Part shown: positions 1-9,219 of the stretch, one piece after another
Numbering within the stretch: the stretch's first letter is position 1
Layout: each line of letters starts with the position of its first letter
Notes under the pieces: model-generated
Told to the model about the DNA's origin: nothing
Seen by the model: only the letters and a program-made list of their open reading frames with translations
Databases searched by the model: none
DNA from: Legionella erythra
GTDB taxonomy: Bacteria; Pseudomonadota; Gammaproteobacteria; Legionellales; Legionellaceae
DNA: 64,000 nucleotides
Direction: 5' to 3'
Assembly (NCBI RefSeq): GCF_001467615.1
Contig: NZ_LNYA01000003.1
Span: 121,539 to 185,538, forward strand
Program-made: the position numbers and the translations under genes

Positions 1-98
1 TAAGGCGCATCATCCCATCCCAAGCTTGTAACACAGGGGCTATCCTTGCCATCACATCAAGCGTTATACTGTACTGATTAATTTTTAAACGAACAGAC

Positions 99-863
99 AT
101 GTTGGACAAGCACTCTGATTTACTGACCCTGCCCAGGCTTGAATTGAGGCGTTATTCAAAAGAAACCCATAGCCACAGCCATGCCTATGCGCAATACGTT
201 TTTCCTTTACAAGGCAGTCTTGAAATTGAAATCAATCATTGTGGTGGTGTATTAACCGCCAATAAAGCCGCCTTTATCGCACCCTCGCAAACCCATTGTT
301 TTGCAGGAAGCCAGGATAATTTGTTCCTGGTTATGGATTTGCCGGCCCATCAGTTGCTACGCGCCAAACAACCGGCGTTTTTGACCCTCGAGCCCATGCT
401 CAGCCATCTCTTGACCTTCATTCACCATTACCTCCTTCAGGATACGGGACATCAAGGCCTTCAACAGGTTATTCAGAATCTACTGGCAACCCTGTTAAAT
501 GAAAAGACCGAGCCGGCCTCTGATCATCGCGTCCTGCAGGCGAAGCGCTGGATTGATGAGCACTACCCGGAACCTGTCTGCCTGGCTGAACCCGCGGCCT
601 ATTGCCACTTAAGCGTTAGTCAGCTGCAGCGGCGTTTTAAACAAGCCATGGGGCAAACCCTTGGGCAATATTGGCGTAACCGGCGCCTGCTGGCTGCCCA
701 GACACGGATGACGACCACCAATAAAAGCCTTCAATGCATTGCACTGGAGGTTGGTTATGACAATCTGGCTGCGTTTAGCCGCGCCTTTTCACACTGGTCT
801 GGTCAATCGCCGCAACACTGGCGGCATGCCTTTTTCAGCAAAAAAAACGCCTTTTCAGGATAA
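99..863 (+). CDS. AraC-family transcriptional regulator
   Basis: The protein has 254 residues. The N-terminal ~120 residues contain a His-rich cupin-like segment (HSHAYAQYVFP), as in AraC regulators that sense a ligand with a beta-barrel. The C-terminal ~100 residues form the double helix-turn-helix DNA-binding domain (SVSQLQRRFKQAMGQTLGQY and GYDNLAAFSRAFSHWSGQSP). The gene lies 58 bp upstream of a DMT-family exporter on the same strand, so it may control that exporter (inference from position). The stop codon lies in a short GGATAA-GGGGG-TTATCC palindrome (858-874) without a T-tract. The ligand is unknown. Confidence 0.85.
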   Translation: MLDKHSDLLTLPRLELRRYSKETHSHSHAYAQYVFPLQGSLEIEINHCGGVLTANKAAFIAPSQTHCFAGSQDNLFLVMDLPAHQLLRAKQPAFLTLEPMLSHLLTFIHHYLLQDTGHQGLQQVIQNLLATLLNEKTEPASDHRVLQAKRWIDEHYPEPVCLAEPAAYCHLSVSQLQRRFKQAMGQTLGQYWRNRRLLAAQTRMTTTNKSLQCIALEVGYDNLAAFSRAFSHWSGQSPQHWRHAFFSKKNAFSG

Positions 864-921
864 GGGGGTTATCCCTCTCTGAAAGTAAACTAGGGTCTCC
901 TTGCTTTACCGAGATTACGGA

Positions 922-1818
922 ATGCCCAGACGTTTCTTTCCTTTTTTATGGCTTATCGCAGCCCAAACCATGGTGGCGGTGAATATTGTTTGTTCCAAAC
1001 TCCTTTTGACTGAAAGCCCGGCCTGGTTTTTATTACTGCTGCGCTTTAGTCTGGCCGCCATGCTGCTCTTGCCATTGCACTGGTTAACACCGGCAAGGCA
1101 ACACAAGCTGAGAGATTATTTTAACGCCCTGCCGCGAAAACAGTGGCTGTTAATCCTGGCAAAAGCCCTTTCAGCCGGTTTGTTGTTTAATTGCATCCTG
1201 CTGTGGGGGCTTCAGTATACTAACGCCGCTGCCGCCGGCATTATTACCAGTGCTTTACCCGCGATTATCGCTTTACTGGCCTTCATTTTTCTTAAAGAGG
1301 CCATAACCCGCCAAAAAATCGCAAGCATTGCCCTCGCTTGCCTTGGCCTTTTATGCCTCGCCAGTCATGCGTTGACTGCATCCCGGCACTCGCTCTGGGG
1401 TGACGCTCTGATTCTCTTGGCTTTACTGCCAGAGGCTACCTATTACTTGCTCTGCCAATGGCAAGCGGTACAGCTGCCGGTGTTTTTGCTGTCTGCGTTA
1501 ATGAACGGCATCAATGCCTGTTTATTGCTTCCCGTTTTATTCATCAGCCAGCCTGAACTGCCATGGCATCCGCTCACCGCCTTGCTGATATTGCTGCTGG
1601 GTTTAAGTTCGGGATTGTTTTATGTCTTTTGGTACTTCGGCTCTCGCCGGGTCGATGCTACCCTAGCTTCATTGTCCACCGCCACGATGCCTATCGCCAC
1701 AGCCCTTATTGCCTGGGCGGCATTAGGCGAGCGATTGTCGCTGCTGCAATTAACGGGGATGGGTCTCGTGATTTTTTCCATTTTCATGTATGCAAGGCAG
1801 TGCAAGCTTAAGAACTGA
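922..1818 (+). CDS. EamA/DMT-family drug/metabolite transporter
   Basis: This is an inner-membrane transporter of about 298 residues with roughly ten hydrophobic segments in two EamA repeats. The usual family features are present, including a helix-breaking Pro/Gly pattern in ITSALPAIIALLAFIFLKE and a second-repeat ATLASLSTATMPIATALIAW segment. I chose the ATG at 922 (MPRRFFPFLW). The reading frame could begin at a TTG at 901, but that start is poorer. The substrate cannot be read from the sequence; related proteins export amino acids or metabolites. It follows the AraC regulator and may be its target. Confidence 0.85.
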   Translation: MPRRFFPFLWLIAAQTMVAVNIVCSKLLLTESPAWFLLLLRFSLAAMLLLPLHWLTPARQHKLRDYFNALPRKQWLLILAKALSAGLLFNCILLWGLQYTNAAAAGIITSALPAIIALLAFIFLKEAITRQKIASIALACLGLLCLASHALTASRHSLWGDALILLALLPEATYYLLCQWQAVQLPVFLLSALMNGINACLLLPVLFISQPELPWHPLTALLILLLGLSSGLFYVFWYFGSRRVDATLASLSTATMPIATALIAWAALGERLSLLQLTGMGLVIFSIFMYARQCKLKN

Positions 1819-1909
1819 ACCATCCAGGCGCAGATCGGCTTCCCTAATTCCTTTTAGTTTAATATTTACTCATTTTGTGCTATAAAGTCTGCTTTTAACA
1901 GGAATCTGC

Positions 1910-2374
1910 ATGAAAACGAAAGCGAGCGATGAACTGACCGGTGAACAGACTAAAAAAGCCAGAACAGAGGAAGAAACACCTAAGCTTCCCTCTTTTACCG
2001 ACTTTTTAAACCAATTAAATCAATTAAACCAAGAAAAAAGAATTAAACAAAAACTAGTTCAACTGGTTCGTGAGCTGGATGACGATTTACAACAAACCCT
2101 CACCGATTTGAACCAGCTTCGTGCCGAGGATGAACAGAAGCAGGCCCAGTTAAATGAGGCACAGGAGAAAATCAGGGGTTTGGAACTCGAAAACGAAGCG
2201 CTTATTGTGCAAAACAACCAATTGCGTGAAAAAAATAAAACCCTGTTGCGTTGTAATGAAAAATTTTATCAACAAAAGCTTTCTTTTTTCAAAGACAACT
2301 CCTCGGGTGATACAACCACCAATCCGGAACTTAAAGACTTTAATGAGGCCTGTGCCGTTTCGTTGAGCGATTGA
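1910..2374 (+). CDS. Coiled-coil hypothetical protein
   Basis: This is a 154-residue hydrophilic protein with no signal peptide or membrane segment. Residues ~30-130 are rich in Leu, Gln, Glu and Lys with heptad spacing (LNQLNQLNQEKRIKQKLVQL, then alternating EL/NQLRE stretches), which predicts a long coiled coil. The start has a good ribosome site (AGGAATCTGC before ATG). The upstream AT-rich stretch at ~1853-1880 resembles the one before the gene at 24774, but I could not place a complete PmrA box in it. I do not recognise the family. A cytoplasmic structural protein or an effector are both possible. Confidence 0.6.
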   Translation: MKTKASDELTGEQTKKARTEEETPKLPSFTDFLNQLNQLNQEKRIKQKLVQLVRELDDDLQQTLTDLNQLRAEDEQKQAQLNEAQEKIRGLELENEALIVQNNQLREKNKTLLRCNEKFYQQKLSFFKDNSSGDTTTNPELKDFNEACAVSLSD

Positions 2375-2381
2375 GATTGTT

Positions 2382-2397
2382 CCCCCAGTAGTGGGGG
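2382..2397. terminator. Hairpin between convergent genes
   Basis: CCCCCA-GTAG-TGGGGG forms a short GC-only stem just past the stop of the plus-strand coiled-coil gene and 13 bp beyond the end of the minus-strand flagellar operon. There is no T-tract on either side, so it is at best an imperfect or bidirectional terminator. Confidence 0.4.
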
Positions 2398-2409
2398 TCA
2401 AAAGAACAC

Positions 2410-2808
2410 TCAAGCCGGTGTTTTAATCACCGCCCGGTAGGCATGGAGATTCATCAGCAATTCCGCTTCGGCATTGGACAAGTGGCAGCTGCTGATGATC
2501 TCATCCTTATTGCCGCCCATTTCAAGAATCTTTAACGCATGCTGATAACCGCCGTCGTTATCGCGCTTGGTTTCCAGTGATTGCAGCTGATTATCCATGC
2601 TGACCAGTTGCTTGTTGATTTCCGCCAGTTTTTTAGCGAAAACCAAATCGGCATTAACCACGGCAGCTTGCTCCAGTTGATGCTGAGCCATGGCCTGACT
2701 TAAGGCATGCAGCCTTTTTTCCACGTCCAGCAGCTGCTGGCGCTGGTGATAAATGACATAGGCCAGGCCCAAGATCAGCAATAACTCCATGATAACGATT
2801 AAACTCAT
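2410..2808 (-). CDS. DUF2802-like protein at the end of the flagellar operon
   Basis: This 132-residue protein has one N-terminal membrane helix (residues ~3-18), then a coiled coil (DVEKRLHALSQAMAQHQLEQ) and a C-terminal helix-turn-helix-like region (KILEMGGNKDEIISSCHLSN, AEAELLMNLH) typical of DUF2802. In Pseudomonas and relatives such a gene follows motCD. Its start overlaps the motD stop by 4 bp (ATGA), so the two are translationally coupled. The exact role is not known; the context points to the flagellar motor or cell pole. Confidence 0.7.
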   Translation of the reverse strand: MSLIVIMELLLILGLAYVIYHQRQQLLDVEKRLHALSQAMAQHQLEQAAVVNADLVFAKKLAEINKQLVSMDNQLQSLETKRDNDGGYQHALKILEMGGNKDEIISSCHLSNAEAELLMNLHAYRAVIKTPA

Positions 2809-3620
2809 TGACTCTCCTTGCCTATCGGCTGCAGATGACTTTCACCCGGCGACAGATTCAAATTTTTGGCATCCTGCGACTCGATTTTTTTAGTGCCCAA
2901 ATCCGGATTCAAAAATCGGGGTACGGTTTTGTTTTTGGCAATGATCAGATTAACACGACGATTTTTAGCCCGTCCATCCTCCGATGTATTGTCAGCGACC
3001 GGGTATTGCTCTCCATAACCAGTAACCGTGATTTTACCTGGGTCAACACCATATATCGTCAATACCCGGGCTAAGGCCGCTGCCCTGGCTGTAGACAATT
3101 CCCAGTTCGATGGGAATTGCGGCGTATTAATGGGAACATTATCGGTATAACCTTCCAAAGCAATAGGATACGGTACTTTTTTAATAATTTCCGCTATTTT
3201 CATTAATTTAACAATGCCAGCCGGTTTTAAATCGGCGCTGCCGCTATCAAACAGCGCACCGGCTTTGATATCAAGCTCTACCCAACCATTGTCGCTGTGG
3301 ATGTTCATATCCGGATCCTGCAGTTCCGACAGGGATTTTTCCAGGGCGTTGAATTGCTCGTTTTCGCTGCCTTTCATTTCGAGCAAGGCTTTGCCCTCTT
3401 TGCTATTAGTTGAAAATTGCACCGGGGCGCGATCCACCCCCTTGGAATTGAACGCGGAATTCATGCCTTCCGATAAGGCCTTGTATTTGGAGACATTCAC
3501 CGAGGAGATGGCATACATGACCACAAAAAATGCAAATAACAGGGTAATAAAATCGGCGTATGAAACCATCCACCGATGGGTATCCTCATGTTGAACTGCC
3601 TTGTTTCGCTTTCTTCGCAT
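2805..3620 (-). CDS. motD: Flagellar motor stator protein MotD (MotB-type)
   Basis: This stator B-subunit anchors the H+-driven motor to peptidoglycan. It has a basic N-terminus, then one membrane helix with the proton-carrying Asp (RWMVSYADFITLLFAFFVVM). A C-terminal OmpA-like peptidoglycan-binding domain follows, with the family motif ending GRAKNRRVNLII. I chose the ATG at 3620 (MRRKRNKA) over a TTG at 3638; neither has a strong ribosome site. The start overlaps the motC end by about 35 bp. A second stator pair (motAB at 58.9-60.9 kb) is present, so this is the second set, as in Pseudomonas MotCD. Confidence 0.88.
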   Translation of the reverse strand: MRRKRNKAVQHEDTHRWMVSYADFITLLFAFFVVMYAISSVNVSKYKALSEGMNSAFNSKGVDRAPVQFSTNSKEGKALLEMKGSENEQFNALEKSLSELQDPDMNIHSDNGWVELDIKAGALFDSGSADLKPAGIVKLMKIAEIIKKVPYPIALEGYTDNVPINTPQFPSNWELSTARAAALARVLTIYGVDPGKITVTGYGEQYPVADNTSEDGRAKNRRVNLIIAKNKTVPRFLNPDLGTKKIESQDAKNLNLSPGESHLQPIGKESQ

Positions 3621-4368
3621 GTTGATGATGTTGTCCAAAATTATTCAATTTTAAGCTTAGCATATTAGGACTCTCGCCGCCGGCCATGGCCACTAAACCC
3701 TCAACCAGCATCTCATCATGATGAACCTGATTCGCCACACAGCTCTTGATTTTATTGGCAATTGGCAAAAACATGAGATTGGCCAGGCCAACGCCATAGA
3801 TGGTGGCGACGAAGGCTACCGCGATTCCGGCGCCCAACTCACCCGGTTCTGCCAGGTTTCTCATCACCTGAATCAAACCGAGGACCGCCCCAAGAATACC
3901 AATGGTGGGGCTATAACCGCCCATGCTTTCAAACACATGCGCGGCATGCAGGTCATGCGCTTCCCGTCGATCTATTTCTGCTTCAAGAATCTGGCGTACG
4001 TTTTTCTTATCCATCCCAATGACCAATAATTCTAACCCTTGCCGCATGAGCGGGTTGGGTTCCTGCTCCATAAAGTCCTCCAGCGACAACAGGCCGTATT
4101 GACGGGCCCGCCTGGCCAGATCAACCAATTGTTCGCGCGTTTGATCGAAAGCATATTTTGGCGGACGTATGATCCAGGGAAGGATTTTAAACGCGCGTTT
4201 GAAGGTTGACAGCGGCGTTTGTACCATGACAGCCCCCATCGTACCGCCCATAACAATCACCAGCGCCGGTAAATTCAACAATGAATTGAGCTCGCCCCCT
4301 TCAAACATCTGGCCGATGATGATTGCTGAAAGTCCGGTTACCAATCCTAATAGGGTCAAACCATCCAT
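3586..4368 (-). CDS. motC: Flagellar motor stator protein MotC (MotA-type)
   Basis: This 260-residue stator A-subunit has four membrane helices: two near residues 5-45, then two near 145-210, where GILGAVLGLIQVMRNL and AVAFVATIYGVGLANL contain the Pro/Gly pattern of the MotA/TolQ/ExbB channel domain. The cytoplasmic loop between holds the charged residues that contact FliG. It is the penultimate stator gene of the flagellar operon and partners MotD. The start follows the fliA stop by 6 bp, which supports co-transcription. Confidence 0.9.
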   Translation of the reverse strand: MDGLTLLGLVTGLSAIIIGQMFEGGELNSLLNLPALVIVMGGTMGAVMVQTPLSTFKRAFKILPWIIRPPKYAFDQTREQLVDLARRARQYGLLSLEDFMEQEPNPLMRQGLELLVIGMDKKNVRQILEAEIDRREAHDLHAAHVFESMGGYSPTIGILGAVLGLIQVMRNLAEPGELGAGIAVAFVATIYGVGLANLMFLPIANKIKSCVANQVHHDEMLVEGLVAMAGGESPNMLSLKLNNFGQHHQHAKKAKQGSST

Positions 4369-4374
4369 AAGTTA

Positions 4375-5088
4375 TTATTCCGCTAATCGTGCTTTCAGGC
4401 GAATGGTCGCCTGACTATGTATTTGTGACACACGAGATTCACTGACACCCAACACCTGACCAATTTCTTTTAAATTCAAATCCTGCTCGTAATAAAGCGA
4501 CAAGACCAGGCGTTCTTTTTGCGGCAACGTTTCAATGACCTCAGCCAGGCGCTTGACCATGTCCTCATGCAAGGCATTGACATGCGGCTCCGATGCCCCG
4601 CCTGGCTCGCCTTTCAAAACATCTTCAGTCACGCCCAAATCATCAAAACCATACAACTGGCTGCCGGCAGAATCCTTCAAAAGCTCATGGTATTCATCCA
4701 GGCTTATATTTAATTCGTCCGCAATTTCTTTATCTTTAGCATCACGACCCAGACGGTTTTCCACTTTTTTAACAGCTTCCGCCACCATACGGGCATTCCG
4801 GTAAACCGATCGGGGAACCCAGTCGTTTCGCCTGACTTCATCGAGCATATGACCCCGGATGCGGATGCCGGCGTAGGTTTCAAATGAGGCCCCCTTACTG
4901 GAATCGTAATTCCTTACCGCCTCGAGCAAGCCTAACATGCCTGCCTGAATCAAATCATCCAGCTGGACAGAATAAGGTAATCGCACAAGTAAATGGTGGG
5001 CAATACGCTTGACCATTAAGGCATGGGTCTTTATCAGCGTTTCCTGGGTTTGTTGATTTACCTTGCCGTATGCTTCCAAAGCATCCAC
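4375..5088 (-). CDS. fliA: Flagellar sigma factor FliA (sigma-28)
   Basis: This RNA polymerase sigma factor drives late flagellar genes such as flagellin. Its 237 residues cover region 2 (LDDLIQAGMLGLLEAVRNYD, then FETYAGIRIRGHMLDEVRRN with the DWVPRS signature of FliA), region 3, and a C-terminal region 4 helix-turn-helix (LNLKEIGQVLGVSESRVSQI). It sits between flhG and motC, an order seen in Pseudomonas and Legionella flagellar operons. No clear FliA-type promoter was found in front of motAB in this window. Confidence 0.95.
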   Translation of the reverse strand: MDALEAYGKVNQQTQETLIKTHALMVKRIAHHLLVRLPYSVQLDDLIQAGMLGLLEAVRNYDSSKGASFETYAGIRIRGHMLDEVRRNDWVPRSVYRNARMVAEAVKKVENRLGRDAKDKEIADELNISLDEYHELLKDSAGSQLYGFDDLGVTEDVLKGEPGGASEPHVNALHEDMVKRLAEVIETLPQKERLVLSLYYEQDLNLKEIGQVLGVSESRVSQIHSQATIRLKARLAE

Positions 5089-5129
5089 GACGCTCTCCTT
5101 ACTGTATTCTGACTGAAAATTCTTCCCTT

Positions 5130-6005
5130 TCAGTGTTCACCCGCAACCAGCCGCTCCAGAAAAAAGCTGGTATTACCGCCTAACGAACGCCTAAATGGCC
5201 AATCTTCAACATTTTCCGCCAGCTGATGTATCGCTTTTGTCGCACTGCATTCAGGATAAGCAACCAAGACCGCTTTTTGTTTTTTTACCGCCTCATGCAC
5301 CTGGTTATCGAAGGGGATAGCCCCCAGATAATCGAGGCTTACATCCAAAAATTGCTCAGCGACCCGGTAAAGTTTATTAAATAACTCCCGTCCGTCCTTG
5401 ACGCTTCTGACCATGTTGGCCAGGATGTGAAAATGCGTCCATTCGTACCGCTTGCTCATGACTTTAATTAAAGCATAAGCATCGGTTAATGAAGTGGGTT
5501 CATCACACACCACCACAATAATTTCCTGCGACGATCGTGTAAAGCTTAGCACAGTATCGGAAATTCCTGCTGCCGTATCGATGATCATGTAATCAAAGTC
5601 ATCCGTTAATTCATTGAATGCATCAATGATGCCAGCATGTTCTGCCGCACTGAGCTGGGTCATGTATTCCGTGCCGGAGGCAGCTGGAATGACTTTAATA
5701 TCATAGGGTCCGGTGAGCATGATGTCGGTTAAATTGCAGATCCCCTGAATGACATGGGATAAATTGAATTTGGTATGCAAACCCAACATGATGTCGATAT
5801 TGGCCAATCCCAAATCTGCATCGAGCAGCAGCACCTTTTTGTCCTTTTGCGCAAGCGCCACGGCCAGGTTAACGGATACGTTGCTTTTGCCAACGCCGCC
5901 TTTCCCGGCAGAAACAGCAATGACTTTGACCGGCTTGGAGCGGCTTATATTGCGCAAGCCGTCTGCCTGATCGCCAACTTCACCACCCTGATTAACTTTC
6001 GACAT
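5130..6005 (-). CDS. flhG: Flagellar number regulator FlhG/FleN (MinD-like ATPase)
   Basis: This cytoplasmic P-loop ATPase of the MinD/ParA family limits flagellar number and antagonises FleQ and FlhF. The deviant Walker A is SAGKGGVGKSNVSVNLA, followed by the DADLGLANIDIMLGL switch and a DTAAGISDTV motif. About 291 residues from the ATG at 6005 (MSKVNQGG). An upstream frame extension starts at a weaker codon. The start overlaps the end of flhF by 14 bp, consistent with the conserved flhF-flhG pair. Confidence 0.92.
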   Translation of the reverse strand: MSKVNQGGEVGDQADGLRNISRSKPVKVIAVSAGKGGVGKSNVSVNLAVALAQKDKKVLLLDADLGLANIDIMLGLHTKFNLSHVIQGICNLTDIMLTGPYDIKVIPAASGTEYMTQLSAAEHAGIIDAFNELTDDFDYMIIDTAAGISDTVLSFTRSSQEIIVVVCDEPTSLTDAYALIKVMSKRYEWTHFHILANMVRSVKDGRELFNKLYRVAEQFLDVSLDYLGAIPFDNQVHEAVKKQKAVLVAYPECSATKAIHQLAENVEDWPFRRSLGGNTSFFLERLVAGEH

Positions 6006-7131
6006 ACACCCCCCTCGCAACCTGTTGCATTACCGCGCCTTCCTGCTCAATTCGTTGCTGCATAGCCTGGCCTTGCTCCGCCAGTTGCTCAATTAACTGA
6101 TGCCGGGTTGCCATTTTGATGTCTTCAGGTACCCGCTGGCCATGCGTGAGGTAACTCACGCCTAATCGCGCTTCCGTCACCGCACTCAATATGCCGCCTA
6201 ATGCCAGTGATTCGTCAAGTTTGGTGATAATGCACTGCTCGACGCGATTGGCCTGATACCGTTGAATGGCATCGGCTATGACCTGATAATGGCTGGTCGC
6301 CGGTAAAACCAGAACTGTCGATATGGAATGAAGTTTGGTGCTGAGTAAATCCATTTGTCTCGCAACCCGTTCATCCGCTGGATTCATGCCCGCGGTATCA
6401 ATCAAGACCAGTTTTTTATTGCTGAGTTGGCGAATAACCCGGCTTAAGGACACTTCATCCTGTGCCACACAGACCTGCACCCCTAAAATTTTGCCATAGA
6501 GGACCAGTTGCTCTTCTGCAGCAATGCGGTAAGTATCCATGGTCACGAGACCCAGGTTCTCAGCGCCAAAGCGTAACACAAAGCGGGCCGCCACTTTGGC
6601 TAAGGTCGTCGTCTTTCCGACACCGGTTGGACCGACAAAGGCATAGACGCCCCCTTCTTCAATACGGCGAGAATCATGGATGGGCAGCCGCATGGAAAAA
6701 TCATTTAAAACCTGCTCCCAGCCTTTTTGCTGATTCAGTGTTGGGCTGACGCGGCTGACTAAGGATGCAGCGGTTCGCTGACTGACACCAAGGTAAAGCA
6801 GTTTTTGCATCAGCACAGCGTGCAGGGGTTCGCCATGCCCGCCATGGCCACGGATTTGTGCCTCCAGCATGCCGCGCAGGGTCTGGATTTCCTGGCGCAT
6901 TTCATCCAGCGGCGACTCCACGGATTTAATGGCAGGTAATGGCGGCGGCTCGGCGCTTGCAACAGCCGCCTCCGCACTCAATACCGTTTCGTCGTAATCA
7001 ATGGCTGCCACCACTTCAACGCCGTTATCCACCCGGCTGCTGGACAATATGACCGCATCCGGGCCAAACGCCGCCTTAATCTGCTGCATGGCAGTGCGCG
7101 TATCTGGTGCAACAAAGCGTTTCAGTTTCAT
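5992..7131 (-). CDS. flhF: Flagellar biosynthesis GTPase FlhF
   Basis: FlhF is an SRP-like GTPase that places the flagellum at the pole. The N-terminal B domain (MKLKRFVAPDTRTAMQQI) precedes the NG domain. The P-loop is GPTGVGKTTTLAKVAARF, then DTYRIAAEEQL, the DTAGM motif (G3) and ITKLDE (G4, TKLD). Length 379 residues, within the usual range. A GGAGAATCC ribosome site precedes the ATG. It lies 15 bp after flhA. Confidence 0.95.
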   Translation of the reverse strand: MKLKRFVAPDTRTAMQQIKAAFGPDAVILSSSRVDNGVEVVAAIDYDETVLSAEAAVASAEPPPLPAIKSVESPLDEMRQEIQTLRGMLEAQIRGHGGHGEPLHAVLMQKLLYLGVSQRTAASLVSRVSPTLNQQKGWEQVLNDFSMRLPIHDSRRIEEGGVYAFVGPTGVGKTTTLAKVAARFVLRFGAENLGLVTMDTYRIAAEEQLVLYGKILGVQVCVAQDEVSLSRVIRQLSNKKLVLIDTAGMNPADERVARQMDLLSTKLHSISTVLVLPATSHYQVIADAIQRYQANRVEQCIITKLDESLALGGILSAVTEARLGVSYLTHGQRVPEDIKMATRHQLIEQLAEQGQAMQQRIEQEGAVMQQVARGVYVES

Positions 7132-7146
7132 GGATTCTCCACTCTA

Positions 7147-9219
7147 CTAACCTACCGTACCAATAATGCGGATTTCCTTGTTATCAGGAATTTCCTGATA
7201 CGATAAAACATGCAAATTACTGGAAATATGACGCACAAATCGTGCCAACGCCGTTCGAATTCCCGGTTGAACCACAAGAACCGCCAATTCATTTTTCGCC
7301 TGTTGCTGAGCGGCCAACTGGGCCAGCGAATGTTGAATTTTATCGGCCATCCCGGGTTCAAAGCTGACACCCTGGCCCGCATTGCTCTGGATGCTGTTTT
7401 GTAATAACTGTTCCAATTCTGGTTTCAGGGTAATAATGGGTAATTCTTCATGCAAGCCGCTTATTTTTTGAGTAATCATGCGCGACAAAGCTACCCTGAC
7501 CTGGCCGATGAGGTAATCAATGTCTTTTGATTTACTGGCCGCTTCTGCCAAGGTTTCCACAATGGTACGAATATCAGTCAGAGGGATATGTTCAATGAGC
7601 AGACCCTGCAAGACTTTGTTCACAGCGCCTAAAGTCAACGCGTCGGGGACCAGCTCTTTCACCAGTTTGGGCGAACTGCGTCCCAGTTTATCCAGAAGTT
7701 GCTGCGTTTCTTCATACCCCAGCAATTGCTGGCTGTTGGCCTCGAGAATCTGACTTAAATGGGTGGCAATGACGGTTGAGGCATCCACCACGGTGTATCC
7801 ATAAGTATGCGCCTGTTCTTTCTGGTTCTCATTAATCCAGACGGCTTCAAGGCCAAACGCCGGATCAAGGGTCCTTAACCCGTCTAATTCCCCAAAAACC
7901 TGCCCGGGATTAATGGCCAGCCATTTATCATTGTAAATGGGCGCCTCGCCCATCACCACGCCCGCGAGGCTAATGCGGTAATGATTGGGTTTTAAATCAA
8001 GATTATCGCGGATATGCACGGTTGGAATGAGAAAACCAAGCTCCTGGGAAATCTTTTTCCTCACCCCTTTGATACGGGACAGCAACACCCCGCCCTGACT
8101 GCTGTCAACCATGGGGATAAGACGGTATCCCACCTCAAGGCCGATGACATCGACGGGATTCACGTCATCCCAGGACAAATCAGTAGCGGGCTCTTCAACA
8201 CGGCTTGAGGCTTCTGATTCCTTGTCCACCAGCATGTCCGCCTTTTTTCTCTCAATCAGCAGATAGCCCATGCCCCCTAACCCGGCCCCTAATAAAATGA
8301 ATGCCACATGCGGCATACCAGGGATTAAGCCAATACCGCCAATAATACCTGCGGCAATAAACAGGGATTTAGGATTACCAAAGACCTGGTGCACCACCGC
8401 CTTGCCCATGTCCTGGGCGCTTGAAACACGGGTCACCATGATTGCTGCTGCCGTGGATAAAACCAGAGAAGGCACCTGCGCCACCAAACCGTCACCGATC
8501 GTCAATAAGGTGTAATTGCGTAAGGCATCCGAAAAATTCATACCATGCTGCATCATCCCGATAGCCAATCCGCCGACCAAGTTAATGAACAGGATGAGGA
8601 TACCGGCGATGGCATCTCCGCGCACGAATTTGCTGGCACCATCCATGGAGCCATAGAAATCCGCTTCCTGAGCGACCTCGGCCCGTCGCTGCACGGCCTG
8701 CTCCTGGTTAATGATCCCGGCGTTTAAATCCGCGTCAATGGCCATTTGCTTTCCAGGCAAAGAGTCCAGGGTAAAGCGGGCGCTCACTTCCGACACACGC
8801 CCGGCGCCTTTGGTGACAACCACAAAATTAATAATCACCAGTATCGTAAACACCACAATACCCACGGCGTAATCCCCGCCAATAACCACTTCGCCGAAGG
8901 ACTCAATCACTTGCCCCGCTGCATCCGTCCCGGTATGGCCATGCAAGAGCACAACCCGGGTTGAAGCGACGTTTAAGGCCAGGCGCAGCAGGGTGGCGAT
9001 AAGCAGGACCGTAGGAAAGACAGCAAAATCAAGCGGCCTGTCGCTGTAAACAACCGCCAGCAAGACCACCAGGGATAAGGCAATATTAAACGTAAAGAAC
9101 ATGTCGAGTAAAAAAGGCGGCAGCGGCAGAATCATCATGCTGAGCATGATAACCATCATCAGCGGTGTACCCAGCCCATGCTGCATCCATTGGCGTAAAA
9201 CGCTCAGTACGTTGTTCAT
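7147..9219 (-). CDS. flhA: Flagellar export gate protein FlhA
   Basis: This 690-residue integral component of the flagellar type III export apparatus uses the proton motive force and docks chaperone-substrate complexes. It has about eight N-terminal membrane helices. The conserved FHIPEP-family cytoplasmic loop reads RFTLDSLPGKQMAIDADLNA with the following GIINQEQA. The cytoplasmic domain begins near residue 350. The ATG overlaps the flhB stop by 4 bp, so the pair is translationally coupled. Confidence 0.96.
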   Translation of the reverse strand: MNNVLSVLRQWMQHGLGTPLMMVIMLSMMILPLPPFLLDMFFTFNIALSLVVLLAVVYSDRPLDFAVFPTVLLIATLLRLALNVASTRVVLLHGHTGTDAAGQVIESFGEVVIGGDYAVGIVVFTILVIINFVVVTKGAGRVSEVSARFTLDSLPGKQMAIDADLNAGIINQEQAVQRRAEVAQEADFYGSMDGASKFVRGDAIAGILILFINLVGGLAIGMMQHGMNFSDALRNYTLLTIGDGLVAQVPSLVLSTAAAIMVTRVSSAQDMGKAVVHQVFGNPKSLFIAAGIIGGIGLIPGMPHVAFILLGAGLGGMGYLLIERKKADMLVDKESEASSRVEEPATDLSWDDVNPVDVIGLEVGYRLIPMVDSSQGGVLLSRIKGVRKKISQELGFLIPTVHIRDNLDLKPNHYRISLAGVVMGEAPIYNDKWLAINPGQVFGELDGLRTLDPAFGLEAVWINENQKEQAHTYGYTVVDASTVIATHLSQILEANSQQLLGYEETQQLLDKLGRSSPKLVKELVPDALTLGAVNKVLQGLLIEHIPLTDIRTIVETLAEAASKSKDIDYLIGQVRVALSRMITQKISGLHEELPIITLKPELEQLLQNSIQSNAGQGVSFEPGMADKIQHSLAQLAAQQQAKNELAVLVVQPGIRTALARFVRHISSNLHVLSYQEIPDNKEIRIIGTVG

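Noticed and set aside
858..874. Terminator after the AraC gene
   Set aside because: GGATAA-GGGGG-TTATCC is only 6 bp, overlaps the stop codon and has no T-tract.
1841..1875. PmrA-like AT-rich stretch before the coiled-coil gene at 1910
   Set aside because: One good half-site (TTTAATATT) is seen, but no second TTAAT with the required spacing.
7147..9219. Many small open frames opposite flhA and other flagellar genes
   Set aside because: They lie inside well-conserved genes, lack ribosome sites and show no recognisable protein features.
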